Assembly (NCBI GenBank): GCA_900541395.1
Contig: UQJT01000027.1
Span: 1-36,073, forward strand
Length of the DNA stretch: 36,073 bases
Direction of reading: 5' to 3'
DNA from: an uncultured Desulfovibrio sp.
GTDB taxonomy: Bacteria; Desulfobacterota; Desulfovibrionia; Desulfovibrionales; Desulfovibrionaceae
Shown here: one piece after another, positions 28,557-36,073 of the stretch
Layout of the letters: each line of letters begins with the position of its first letter
How positions within the stretch are numbered: the stretch's first letter is position 1
Position numbers and translations under genes: made by a program
The notes under the pieces: generated by a model
What the model was told of the DNA's origin: nothing
The model's input: the letters and a program-made list of their open reading frames with translations, nothing else
Database searches by the model: none

Positions 28557-28677
28557 AATTCTTAGTAACTACGGTAAGAAAAGCAGGTTTTGAACAAAGC
28601 GGACAATCCAGGGAGAAGGCGATCCCGGCCGGAAGCGGCGTGGCGTCAACTCCCTCCCGACGGAGTGTCGCCGCCTT

Positions 28678-28706
28678 CGGACGTCCCTCGCGTAGCGGGG
28701 CGTCCG
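28678..28706. repeat. Hairpin in the uvrD-thiL gap
   Basis: CGGACG (28678-28683) and CGTCCG (28701-28706) enclose further pairing (CCC..CGC/GCG.GGG), giving one long imperfect hairpin. It may act as the helicase terminator but has no T-run. The 275-base gap 28557-28831 shows no gene. Its last 50 bases are AT-rich and probably hold the thiL promoter. Confidence 0.45.
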
Positions 28707-28831
28707 CCCCGACCAGGGGGGCCGGACCTTTGGGCGGACTTGGGCGCTCCCTCCAAGTCTCCCTCGTTCGCTCCGGGGTAAAAGTTCCTATTATTTTTTA
28801 TAAAAACAAAGAGAAAGCTGAGTTTTGCACA

Positions 28832-29818
28832 ATGCGAACCCCCCGCAGTGAAGACGATATTCTTGCCCTGCTGGCCGAGCATTTTCCTGTGCTCCACCCC
28901 GATTTGCTGGTGGGGCGGGGCGACGATTGCGCCGTGTTGCGGCCGGGCGGCCCTTTGGCCGTCACCTGCGACGTGTTCGTCGAAGACGTTCACTTCCGTC
29001 GTCGTTATTTTTCCGCCGCCGATATCGGGCACAAGGCCCTGGCGGTCAATCTCAGCGACGTGGCGTCGGCCGGAGCCCGACCCACAGGGTTTATGCTGGG
29101 GCTGACCCTGACCGGACGCGAGGACGAAACCTGGTTGCACGGTCTGGCCGAGGGTATGGCGGCCTTGGCCCGGCGTTGGGGGGTAGGGTTGGCAGGGGGC
29201 GATCTGGCGCGGGCGGCCGGATTGCATTTGTGCGTCACGGCCTGGGGAGAGCTTCCGGCCGATCTGGTTCACGGCTTGCGCCGAGCCAGGGCGCGGGAAG
29301 GTGACGTGGTGTTCATGCTGGGAAGTCCGGGGTTGGCTCGGGTGGGGCTGAGCCTCCTGGAGGCCGCCGTCGGACCGGATGAGGCGGCCGCTGTTCGGGC
29401 TGCGTGGCCTGCGGCCTGCGCGGCGCATGTGCGACCTGAGCCGTTGGTGGCCGAGGGGATGGTGGCGGCCCGGCTGGCGGCTCGGGACCCGGATCGCTTT
29501 TCCCTGATGGACGTTTCGGACGGACTGGCCCGCGATATTCCCCGGCTCCTGGGCGGACATGGAGCCGTTCTTGAACTGCCCTCGGATTTTTTGCCGGATG
29601 AAGTGCGACGCTACGCCGACGAGCGCGGACTGGACGCGGCTTCATTCGCGTTTGAAGGCGGTGAGGATTACGCCCTGGCGGGGACCTGTCCGCCCGGACT
29701 GTGGGACGACGTGGCGAGGGCGTTGCCTTCGGCCCGGCGCCTGGGCGTGGTCGCGGGTCGGGAGATTATCCTCAACGGTTGCCGCCGGTCGGGCGGGGGC
29801 TTTGATCACTTTGCCTGA
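28832..29818 (+). CDS. thiL: Thiamine-monophosphate kinase
   Basis: ThiL phosphorylates thiamine monophosphate to the active cofactor thiamine pyrophosphate. The 328-residue protein has the family order: LVGRGDDCAVLRPGG (metal-binding GDD), CDVFVEDVHFRR, GHKALAVNLSDVASAGARP, GLAGGDLARA, LMDVSDGLARD and FEGGEDYAL. All metal and substrate motifs are present and length is normal. ATG 28832 gives the expected N-terminus, although the ribosome site is poor. The open frame extends upstream through the uvrD-thiL gap without family sequence. The AT-rich acetyltransferase gene follows after about 100 bases. Confidence 0.95.
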   Translation: MRTPRSEDDILALLAEHFPVLHPDLLVGRGDDCAVLRPGGPLAVTCDVFVEDVHFRRRYFSAADIGHKALAVNLSDVASAGARPTGFMLGLTLTGREDETWLHGLAEGMAALARRWGVGLAGGDLARAAGLHLCVTAWGELPADLVHGLRRARAREGDVVFMLGSPGLARVGLSLLEAAVGPDEAAAVRAAWPAACAAHVRPEPLVAEGMVAARLAARDPDRFSLMDVSDGLARDIPRLLGGHGAVLELPSDFLPDEVRRYADERGLDAASFAFEGGEDYALAGTCPPGLWDDVARALPSARRLGVVAGREIILNGCRRSGGGFDHFA

Positions 29819-29922
29819 AATTCAAGCGCAGAGTAAGGTGAGCAACAAGGGTCTGTCATATTCAATGGACAATATCGTTTGTTTTTTTATCTTCTTATAG
29901 AAAAGAACAAAGGCAAAAGTCA

Positions 29923-30528
29923 ATGAACTTAATAAATACGCCTACTTTAAATACGGATAGATTGATTTTAAGAAAATTTGACGAGTCTGATATGGAGGCT
30001 TTGTTAAAAATATACGGCGATAGAGAGGTTAATACTTATCTGCCTTGGTTTCCCTTGCTCTCTATGGAGGAGGCGGAAATTTTTTTCGAAGAAAGATACA
30101 GGCGCGAATATAAAAAACCATCCGGATATAAATACGCTATCTGTTTAAAAAGCAACAATACACCCATAGGATACATACATGTAAGTACAGATGAGAGTCA
30201 TGATTTTGGGTATGGATTATGCCGGGAATTTTGGCATAAAGGTATTGTAACCGAAGCCGGACAAGCGGTTGTTGAACGGTTGAAAGAGGATGGCATGCCG
30301 TACATTACCGCTACCCATGATATTAATAACCCTCGCAGCGGTAAAGTGATGCAACGTTTGGGCATGTGGTATGCATACTCGTATGAAGAACAGTGGCAGC
30401 CTAAAAATATATTGGTAACTTTTCGTATGTATCAGTTGAATCTTGATGGATATAACAAAAGAATATATTGGGGCTATTGGGATAAATCGTCTGTACGGTT
30501 TAAGGAAAACGGGTTGTTTGTGGAATAA
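29923..30528 (+). CDS. GNAT-family N-acetyltransferase, AT-rich, probably acquired
   Basis: This 201-residue protein has the RimJ/RimL-type GNAT pattern. It begins TPTLNTDRLILRKFDESD, has a middle strand YAICLKSNNTPIGYIHV, and an acetyl-CoA segment near FGYGLCREFWHKGIVTEAG. ATHDINNPRSGKVMQRLGM, the typical C-terminal GNAT motif, follows. The substrate is unknown; relatives modify protein N-termini, amino acids or small drugs. Base and codon use differ sharply from all neighbours: 20 of 60 bases at 29941-30000 are G or C, with AT-rich third positions, while the flanking genes are strongly GC-rich. The flanks 29870-29922 are AT-rich too. This suggests transfer from a low-GC donor. No transposase or repeat is seen at the edges. 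Confidence 0.85.
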   Translation: MNLINTPTLNTDRLILRKFDESDMEALLKIYGDREVNTYLPWFPLLSMEEAEIFFEERYRREYKKPSGYKYAICLKSNNTPIGYIHVSTDESHDFGYGLCREFWHKGIVTEAGQAVVERLKEDGMPYITATHDINNPRSGKVMQRLGMWYAYSYEEQWQPKNILVTFRMYQLNLDGYNKRIYWGYWDKSSVRFKENGLFVE

Positions 30529-30557
30529 CAATGGCGAAAAAGGGGGCGTTTTGTCCG

Positions 30558-30599
30558 CTTGCGGGGCGGCTGCGAGACGAGCTTGCCGCACGACGCAAG
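30558..30599 (+). terminator. Nested inverted repeat after the acetyltransferase
   Basis: CTTGCG (30558-30563) and CGCAAG (30594-30599) enclose CGGC/GCCG (30567-30570 and 30585-30588). The tail reads ACGGGTTATTTT. It could end transcription of the acetyltransferase gene before the kinase gene, but the stem is short and interrupted. Confidence 0.35.
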
Positions 30600-30641
30600 A
30601 CGGGTTATTTTCGAGCAATCTTGTCTTTATGAGGCCCCGCT

Positions 30642-32213
30642 ATGCGTTATTACCTCCACGACCCGTCCGCGCGCGATCCGCGTGCGTTGCCGCCCGCTCT
30701 GCCCATGATGGGGGCGGCCTTTATTCTGTTTTTGGTGGTGGGGGTGTTCACCGGGCGCAACATCCAGCAGACCGAGCAGTCCGTGTCCCGTCTGCTGGCG
30801 GAGCGGGGCAACGCCATCATTGAAATTTTTGAAAGCAGCCTGCGCAGCGATATGCGCACCCGTTCCGGGGTACGCGTGCAGGAACTGCTGGAGGACCTCA
30901 CCGCGCGCGAGGATATTCTGTTTGTGGCCGTGACCCTGGATGACGGGGTAATCGTGGCCCATAGCAATCCCGGCCGGGTGGGACAGCGTCTGCGGGTGGA
31001 CGGCAGGCCCGTGGACGCGGAAACTTTGGCCGAACTGCATGAGCGTGAGGAGGGCGAAAACGGAAGCGCCTGGGCCGTCATGCGCATGGAAGGGCAACGC
31101 GCCTTTGTGGTGCATCGCGCCCTGTTCCGGCCCCAGGGCGACATTTTGCAAAAGCCCGTGCCGCTCCCCCATTCGGAATTGGCGTATCCGGGGTACGGTC
31201 GCCGGTCATCCATACTGACGCCCGAACCGCTCCAGGTGTTCGTAGGGCAGGATGCCCGCCCTCTGCAGTCCATGCAGGAGCAGAACATGCGCTCCGCGCT
31301 GCTGTCCGGCATGCTGGTCCTGTTAACCGGACTCACCGGACTGATGGCTCTTCGGTATTTCGAGCGGGGTATGGAATCGCGCCGTCGTATGCGGGTGGCG
31401 GAAAGCCTGGCCCAGAGCATGGTGGACGAGGTCAAGCGCCTGGAAAAGGAGATGCGCCGCCGCGAAAAGCAGGCCGCCGTGGGCGATCTGGCCGCGGGGG
31501 TGGCCCATGAGCTGCGCAATCCGTTGAGTTCCATCAAGGGGTACGCCACGTATTTCGGCAGCCGTTTTCCCGAGGGCAGCGAGGACCGTGAGGCCGCGCG
31601 GATCATGGTGCAGGAAGTGGATCGCCTCAACCGGGTCATTACCGACCTCATCGGCGTTACCCGTCCCACCGACATCCATCCCGCCCCTACCGACATGGGC
31701 CGCCTGGTGGACGACATTCTGAGGTTGTTGACCCAGGATGCGGGCCAGCGCGGCGTGGAATTGCGGCGCGAAGGGGCTTCGGTTTTCGCCTGGATCGACC
31801 CCGACCGTCTGCGCCAGGCTGTGCTTAACGTGTGCCTGAACGCCGTGGAGGCCATGCAGGACGGCGGAGTTTTGCTGCTGCGTCTGTCCGCCGACGAAAA
31901 CCACGTTATGCTCGACGTGGTGGATAACGGCCCCGGCATCCCCCCCGAACTGCTCAGCCGCATTTTTGATCCTTACTTCACCACCAAAAGTCAGGGCACC
32001 GGCTTGGGACTGGTCATCGTCATGAACATCGTGGAAGCTCATGGCGGTTCGGTACAGGTGACTTCCGAGCCGGACCAGGGTACCACGGTGCATTTTTCTC
32101 TGCCTCGCCGGGCGCCGGAACCGCGGGGGCCCGCGCCCTCAACGTCCGAAAGCTCCTCCGAGCCAACCCGTCCGGACCTGCCGGACTTTCCCCATAAGGA
32201 CACCGCGTCATGA
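30642..32213 (+). CDS. Membrane sensor histidine kinase, ZraS/HydH-like
   Basis: This 523-residue kinase is the sensor of a two-component pair. Two membrane segments (about 22-37 and 219-238) frame a periplasmic sensing region of about 180 residues. A linker and coiled segment (about 245-278) lead to the HisKA domain with GVAHELRNPLSSIKGY and the phospho-accepting H289. The ATPase domain shows NVCLNAVEAM (N box), DNGPGIP (G1), FDPYFTTK (F box) and GTGLGL (G2). The C-terminus is a Ser/Pro-rich tail. The order matches ZraS-type kinases that act with sigma54 regulators. The signal is unknown. GAGG precedes the ATG by 7 bases. Its last codons overlap the regulator gene by 4 bases (ATGA), which supports coupled translation. 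Confidence 0.93.
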   Translation: MRYYLHDPSARDPRALPPALPMMGAAFILFLVVGVFTGRNIQQTEQSVSRLLAERGNAIIEIFESSLRSDMRTRSGVRVQELLEDLTAREDILFVAVTLDDGVIVAHSNPGRVGQRLRVDGRPVDAETLAELHEREEGENGSAWAVMRMEGQRAFVVHRALFRPQGDILQKPVPLPHSELAYPGYGRRSSILTPEPLQVFVGQDARPLQSMQEQNMRSALLSGMLVLLTGLTGLMALRYFERGMESRRRMRVAESLAQSMVDEVKRLEKEMRRREKQAAVGDLAAGVAHELRNPLSSIKGYATYFGSRFPEGSEDREAARIMVQEVDRLNRVITDLIGVTRPTDIHPAPTDMGRLVDDILRLLTQDAGQRGVELRREGASVFAWIDPDRLRQAVLNVCLNAVEAMQDGGVLLLRLSADENHVMLDVVDNGPGIPPELLSRIFDPYFTTKSQGTGLGLVIVMNIVEAHGGSVQVTSEPDQGTTVHFSLPRRAPEPRGPAPSTSESSSEPTRPDLPDFPHKDTAS

Positions 32214-33565
32214 CAACTCAGCCGCTTATTCTTATTGTAGACGATGATCAGCCCCACCGGTCCATGTTGCGTACCGTACTGCGTGGATGGGGCTACGGCG
32301 TGGAGGAGGCGGACGACGGCACCACGGCCGTGGCCCTGGTGCGCGAGCGGGCCTTCGACGCCGTACTGACCGACGTGCGCATGGCTCATATGGACGGCAT
32401 TACCACCCTCAGCCAGATCCGGGCCTGGAATCCGGCCATTCCGGTTTTGATCATGACCGCCTGGTCCTCGGTGGAAAGCGCGGTGGACGCTCTGCGTTTG
32501 GGGGCTTACGATTACCTGACAAAGCCCCTGGATTTCGACGTGTTGCGCCTGTCCCTGGAACGTGCTCTGGACCACACCCGGTTGGCTACGGAAAACCAGG
32601 AGTTGCGCCGCCGTCTCACCAATCAGGAGTCGCCCATCCTCGGCCGCAGCCGGCCCGTCCGTGAGTTGGTGGAAATGGTGGAGACCGTGGCCCCCACCGA
32701 AGCCACGGTGCTTATCACCGGCGAGTCGGGCACGGGCAAGGAACTGGTGGCGCGCGCCATCCAGAGCGCCAGTCTGCGTAAGGACAAGCCTTTTGTGACT
32801 ATCAACTGCGCGGCTTTGGCGGAAAATTTACTGGAATCCGAATTGTTCGGGCATGAAAAGGGGGCCTTTACCGGCGCGGATCGTCGTCGCGAAGGGCGGT
32901 TCGTGCAGGCCGACAAGGGCACGTTGTTTCTGGATGAAATCGGTGAAATGCCCCTCAGCCTTCAGGCCAAGTTGTTGCGGGTGCTCCAGCAGGGCGAAGT
33001 GCAGCGGGTGGGCAGCGACGAACCGTTGACTGTGGACGTGCGCGTCATAGCGGCCACCAACCGGGTGCTGGCCGATGAGGTGGCGGCCGGACGTTTCCGT
33101 GAGGATCTGTTCTACCGGCTTAACGTCATCGGGCTGGAAGTGCCGCCTCTACGGGCCCGACAGGAGGATATTCCGCTGCTGGCGGCGGCTTTTCTGGAGC
33201 GTCACGCGGCGGCCAACCGCAAGTCGCTCAAGGGGTTTACGCCTCAGGCCATGGATGCCATGCTGCGTTATTCGTGGCCGGGCAATGTGCGCGAACTGGA
33301 AAACGCCGTGGAGCGGGCGGTGATACTGACCACCACGGACTACGTGACGGAACGGGCGCTGCCCCTGACGGTGCAGAACGCGCCTCCGGCGGCCGAGGAC
33401 GACCTGTCCGCGCTGGGCAGCATGTCCTTGGAGGACGTGGAGAAGAAGGCCATTGAAGCCACCCTGCGCGAAACCGAGGATAATAAGAGCGAAGCGGCCA
33501 GACGCCTGGGCATCACCAGGGCGACCCTGCACAGCAAGTTGAAAAAGTACGGCCTGGAATCCTGA
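32210..33565 (+). CDS. Sigma54-dependent response regulator, ZraR/NtrC family
   Basis: This 451-residue regulator has a receiver domain (D11-D13, phospho-accepting D55, K105) and a sigma54-interacting AAA+ domain. The latter carries GESGTGKE (171-178), the sigma54-contact loop GAFTGA (218-223), LFLDEIGEMP (Walker B), FREDLFYRLNV (arginine finger region) and WPGNVRELENAVERA. A Fis-type helix-turn-helix closes the protein (NKSEAARRLGITRATLHSKL). It overlaps the kinase gene by ATGA, so the two form a cognate pair. It should activate -24/-12 promoters upon phosphorylation. No obvious target lies directly downstream, where a structured non-coding stretch and a divergently coded activator gene follow. 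Confidence 0.95.
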   Translation: MTTQPLILIVDDDQPHRSMLRTVLRGWGYGVEEADDGTTAVALVRERAFDAVLTDVRMAHMDGITTLSQIRAWNPAIPVLIMTAWSSVESAVDALRLGAYDYLTKPLDFDVLRLSLERALDHTRLATENQELRRRLTNQESPILGRSRPVRELVEMVETVAPTEATVLITGESGTGKELVARAIQSASLRKDKPFVTINCAALAENLLESELFGHEKGAFTGADRRREGRFVQADKGTLFLDEIGEMPLSLQAKLLRVLQQGEVQRVGSDEPLTVDVRVIAATNRVLADEVAAGRFREDLFYRLNVIGLEVPPLRARQEDIPLLAAAFLERHAAANRKSLKGFTPQAMDAMLRYSWPGNVRELENAVERAVILTTTDYVTERALPLTVQNAPPAAEDDLSALGSMSLEDVEKKAIEATLRETEDNKSEAARRLGITRATLHSKLKKYGLES

Positions 33566-33568
33566 TTC

Positions 33569-33691
33569 GCTGACGTCGCTCCCCTTCCTGCGCGCGTTGC
33601 CTTACAGACGGATCGGGGATGCTCCCTGTTTTTCCGTTCGAAACGGGAGCGGTTCTATTCGCATCCATTTTTTGTCGGAGGCGACGTCAGC
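33569..33691 (+). other. Large inverted repeat enclosing an inner hairpin: terminator or small RNA candidate
   Basis: GCTGACGTCGC (33569-33579) pairs perfectly with GCGACGTCAGC (33681-33691) across 101 bases. CGTTTTTGTC follows directly. The enclosed part holds GCTCCC-t-GTTT (33621-33631) against AAACGGGAGC (33641-33650). It begins 4 bases after the regulator stop. The fold could be a compound terminator, a stable 3' RNA, or an independent small RNA. The rest of the gap to 33793 shows nothing else. Confidence 0.5.
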
Positions 33692-33793
33692 CGTTTTTGT
33701 CGGGGTATCCTTAACTCTATAAGTTCAGGGAAATTTCGGGGTTGGACAGTGCGGTGAGGAACAGCGTTCTTTGTCGTCCACGAGGCCGTTCCG

Positions 33794-35596
33794 CTACGAC
33801 AACGGGCGTCGGATTCCCAAGCGGGCGCAACGGCTGTGAAAGGTTCGTAGCTTGACTCCCAGAAGGCGCGCCGTGTGGGCTTTGTTGCCGTTGCAATGAG
33901 CCAACGCTTGGAGAATATAGGCCCGCTCGGCCTGTTCCAGCATTTTTTTCAAGGGCGAAAAGGCCGCCTCTGTCTTCGTGTTGCGTTCGGGATCCGTTTC
34001 GCGCTCCGTAAACAGGGAGGGGGCAAATGAGGATTCCGCCATCCGCTCCGTAGGCGCGATGAACTGAACCTGCCCTGTAGCCAGGTAACGCAGAATGACG
34101 TTCTGCAACTCGCGTACATTGCCGGGCCAGTCGTAGGCCAGGAAAAGCCGGACAAGTTCCTCGGGAATCCGGACTTTGGCATCCAGGGGACTGAATTTGG
34201 CGAAAAAGAACTCGATGAGTTTGGGCAGATCCTCCTTGCGTTCCCGCAAGGGAGGCACGGGAATATCCACCACGAAGATGCGGTAGAAAAAATCCTCACG
34301 CAAAGTTCCCTCGCGCACCATCTGTATCAGGTCGCGGTTGGTGGCGCAGATCAGGCGCACGTCGCCGGCCAAGGACCTGGTGCCGCCTACGGGCGTGTAC
34401 CGCTTGTTTTCCACGGCGTGCAACAGTTTGGCTTGCATGGCGGGATTGAGTTCAGCCACTTCATCAAGGAACAGAGTGCCCCGGTGCGCCGCGCCCAAAA
34501 AACCCTGTCGATCGCCGGTGGCGCCGGTAAACGCACCCTTGGCGTATCCGAAAAATTCGCTTTCCAGCAGTTGTTCCGGAATGGCCGCGCAGTTGACCAT
34601 GACAAAAGGATGGTCGCGACGGGGGCTGACGTCGTGGATGACACGGGCCAGCAGGCTTTTGCCCGTGCCCGTTTCGCCCAGGATGACCAGATTGGTGTCG
34701 GTTTTGCCCATTTGCACGGCCAGGGACATGGTTTTGCGCATGGCCGGACTTTCGCCGAAAAAAACGGCATCCTGGCGGCTGATTTTTTCCAGCAACTGAG
34801 CATTTTCTTTTTCTAAACGGGCTCGTTCGTCCTCCAGCTCCTGCTCCTTGAGCACAGCGTCGGTGACGTCGACCATAGTGCTGAGGAGGGCGGTCTGGTT
34901 TCCCCATGGAAAAACCACGGGGTGCCCCTCCACATGACGCACCCGGCCGTGAACGCGGTAGCGCCAGCGGTACACGGCATTGGGTTTCAGGCCCGCGTGA
35001 TTGTTCGCGTTGAGTTCCTGAAAACGCGCCTGGTCGGCTTCGTCGATGAAAGTGCCCACAGGCAGGCCGATCATAGCCTCGGGCGACTCGTAGCCCGTCA
35101 TGGCGGCATAGGCCTGGTTGGTGGCCTGGATGCGGGACTGGAGCACCAGGGCCACGGGCAAGGGAAATTTGTCAATCAGGGTTTGAACTATGGGAGAGGC
35201 GATGGTGAACTGGGCGAGGCTGACCGCCTGGAACATTTGATAGGCACCCGTCGTTTCCCCCTGCGCTCCGTAAAGCAAGCCGGCCTGTGTCCACAGCGTC
35301 GTTTCCCCTTTCAGCGGACGTTCGATGCGAAGGATACAGGAAACCGCCCCTCCTTCGTGTCGGGTCAAAGTAGCTCTATACGCTTTTTCCAGACTTGCTT
35401 CATCACCGTGCAGCAGCATATCCGCCAGCAGAGGACGGGGACTGAAATAAAAAGCCCGCCAATGTCGGCGTGTATGGAGAACCTCCGATTCGGCCAGCCC
35501 CGTTTGGAGTTCACAGGCGGTATTCCAGAAATTGACGACCCCCTTTTGATCCAGGGTAAACAACGGGAGAGCCGTGGGCAGGGTGAGGTCTTGCAT
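33794..35596 (-). CDS. Sigma54-dependent transcriptional activator with two N-terminal PAS-like domains
   Basis: This 600-residue regulator has no receiver domain. Residues about 8-125 and 140-250 look like PAS domains (PLFTLDQKGVVNFWN; FPLPVALVLQSRIQATNQAY...MTGYESPEAMIG), followed by a coiled helix (about 250-275). The AAA+ domain carries GETGTGKS (307-314), the sigma54-contact loop GAFTGA (354-359), TLFLDEVAELN and DWPGNVRELQN. A Fis-type helix-turn-helix ends it (GNKAHTARLLGVKLRTFHSRC). The PAS domains may bind a ligand or sense redox state; neither a cysteine cluster nor a heme motif is visible. There is no clear ribosome site before ATG 35596. The gene is convergent with the ZraR-like gene and its target is unknown. 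Confidence 0.93.
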   Translation of the reverse strand: MQDLTLPTALPLFTLDQKGVVNFWNTACELQTGLAESEVLHTRRHWRAFYFSPRPLLADMLLHGDEASLEKAYRATLTRHEGGAVSCILRIERPLKGETTLWTQAGLLYGAQGETTGAYQMFQAVSLAQFTIASPIVQTLIDKFPLPVALVLQSRIQATNQAYAAMTGYESPEAMIGLPVGTFIDEADQARFQELNANNHAGLKPNAVYRWRYRVHGRVRHVEGHPVVFPWGNQTALLSTMVDVTDAVLKEQELEDERARLEKENAQLLEKISRQDAVFFGESPAMRKTMSLAVQMGKTDTNLVILGETGTGKSLLARVIHDVSPRRDHPFVMVNCAAIPEQLLESEFFGYAKGAFTGATGDRQGFLGAAHRGTLFLDEVAELNPAMQAKLLHAVENKRYTPVGGTRSLAGDVRLICATNRDLIQMVREGTLREDFFYRIFVVDIPVPPLRERKEDLPKLIEFFFAKFSPLDAKVRIPEELVRLFLAYDWPGNVRELQNVILRYLATGQVQFIAPTERMAESSFAPSLFTERETDPERNTKTEAAFSPLKKMLEQAERAYILQALAHCNGNKAHTARLLGVKLRTFHSRCARLGIRRPLS

Positions 35597-36073
35597 GGAA
35601 TGGAAATAAAGTGCAAAAAATTACATGGAGTGCTGAAAATTGCGTTATCATATTATTGCCTATGATGGAAGCCTTTTGCCGTGTATGGTTTTTAGGGTGA
35701 TAAGCGGTATAATTAATTATTTTTTTATAGATTATTTATTGGGGGTAAGGTGTATGGAGTTGCCGGCAAAATCGGAGGTCTCGAAACTAGGAAGCCGGTT
35801 TGACGCAACTTCGTCCTGAAGGGGGGGGCGCCATATTGCTCTACACGATGGCGCGCCGTAACCGCGAAAAAGGGCCTCTTCACGGTCATCCGACGGCGTC
35901 CCCCCCTGGCGGTTTTGTCGCCGTCGGCGGAGCGAACGACGCAAAGCGAGACTTGCCGTCTGCCTGTTTAGATTAGTGTAAAAAACGGCATTGTGTAACG
36001 CTTTGGAATTGAAAAATGCGAAGCTGTATTTTATAGAGCAATATTATTAAAATATATAGGGACCGTCCCTGCT
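35597..36073. other. Non-coding right end, rich in inverted repeats
   Basis: No gene is supported in these 477 bases. The parts at 35600-35760 and 35970-36060 are AT-rich; 35770-35960 is GC-rich. Inverted repeats include GCGCCAT/ATGGCGC (35828-35854) and CCGACGGCG/CGCCGTCGG (35890-35927). A G8 run (35821-35828) and a C7 run (35900-35906) are present. CGGAGCGAACGA (35928-35939) recurs inverted at 28764-28775. The left part should hold the promoter of the PAS activator gene. Confidence 0.5.
36058..36070. repeat. Palindrome at the window edge
   Basis: AGGGAC-C-GTCCCT is a perfect inverted repeat with one central base, directly after an AT-rich stretch. It may be the border of a larger element beyond the window. 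Too little is visible to say more. Confidence 0.4.

Noticed and set aside
35732..35944. Possible 70-residue protein at the right end, minus strand
   Set aside because: It is Arg-rich, spans two hairpins, and has no ribosome site or known pattern.

Overview
The window reads as chromosomal DNA from a GC-rich sulfate-reducer-like deltaproteobacterium, most likely Desulfovibrionaceae. The signs are the codon use, the coaX-eno and truB-rpsO-pnp groupings, a Tat-exported molybdopterin/Fe-S enzyme beside a TupA-like binding protein, two sigma54 activators, and recurrent long GC hairpins around AACCTTTT/AAAGG cores. This placement is inferred from gene content, not from a marker tree. No rRNA, tRNA, CRISPR array, transposase or phage gene was seen.

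Layout. Positions 1-3744 are mostly housekeeping genes on the minus strand: a methyltransferase cut by the window edge, lolA, eno and coaX. Positions 4028-7710 hold truB-rpsO-pnp on the plus strand, closed by a strong terminator. Directly after it (7762-10597) is a two-gene glycosylation cassette: a GT2 glycosyltransferase fused to a GtrA-like membrane domain, and a large polytopic membrane protein. The first gene has a (TC)23 microsatellite inside its start region, the mark of a phase-variable contingency locus. Positions 10948-15121 carry, on the minus strand, a Tat-exported molybdopterin oxidoreductase, its four-cluster Fe-S partner, and a divergent TupA-like binding protein. Upstream of the oxidoreductase is a 588-base non-coding stretch with hairpins, a candidate sigma54 promoter and two dyad sites.

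Positions 15710-17477 hold a geranylgeranyl-reductase-like flavoprotein overlapping rdgB. Positions 17633-20708 hold rimO and a mosaic YbaY/NlpE/META-like lipoprotein. Positions 20824-25296 form a minus-strand group that reads aroQ, efp, ftsK, folD in transcription order. Positions 25452-29818 hold engB, a UvrD/PcrA helicase and thiL. An AT-rich GNAT acetyltransferase (29923-30528) looks transferred. It is followed by a ZraSR-like kinase/sigma54 regulator pair (30642-33565), a structured non-coding stretch, and a divergently coded PAS-PAS-sigma54 activator (33794-35596). The last 477 bases are non-coding and rich in inverted repeats.

The most interesting system is the glycosylation cassette. 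The repeat length should switch the GT2-GtrA enzyme on and off, and two staggered ATGs in different frames could give strong, weak and off states. A G8 tract in the lipoprotein gene is a weaker second candidate of the same kind.
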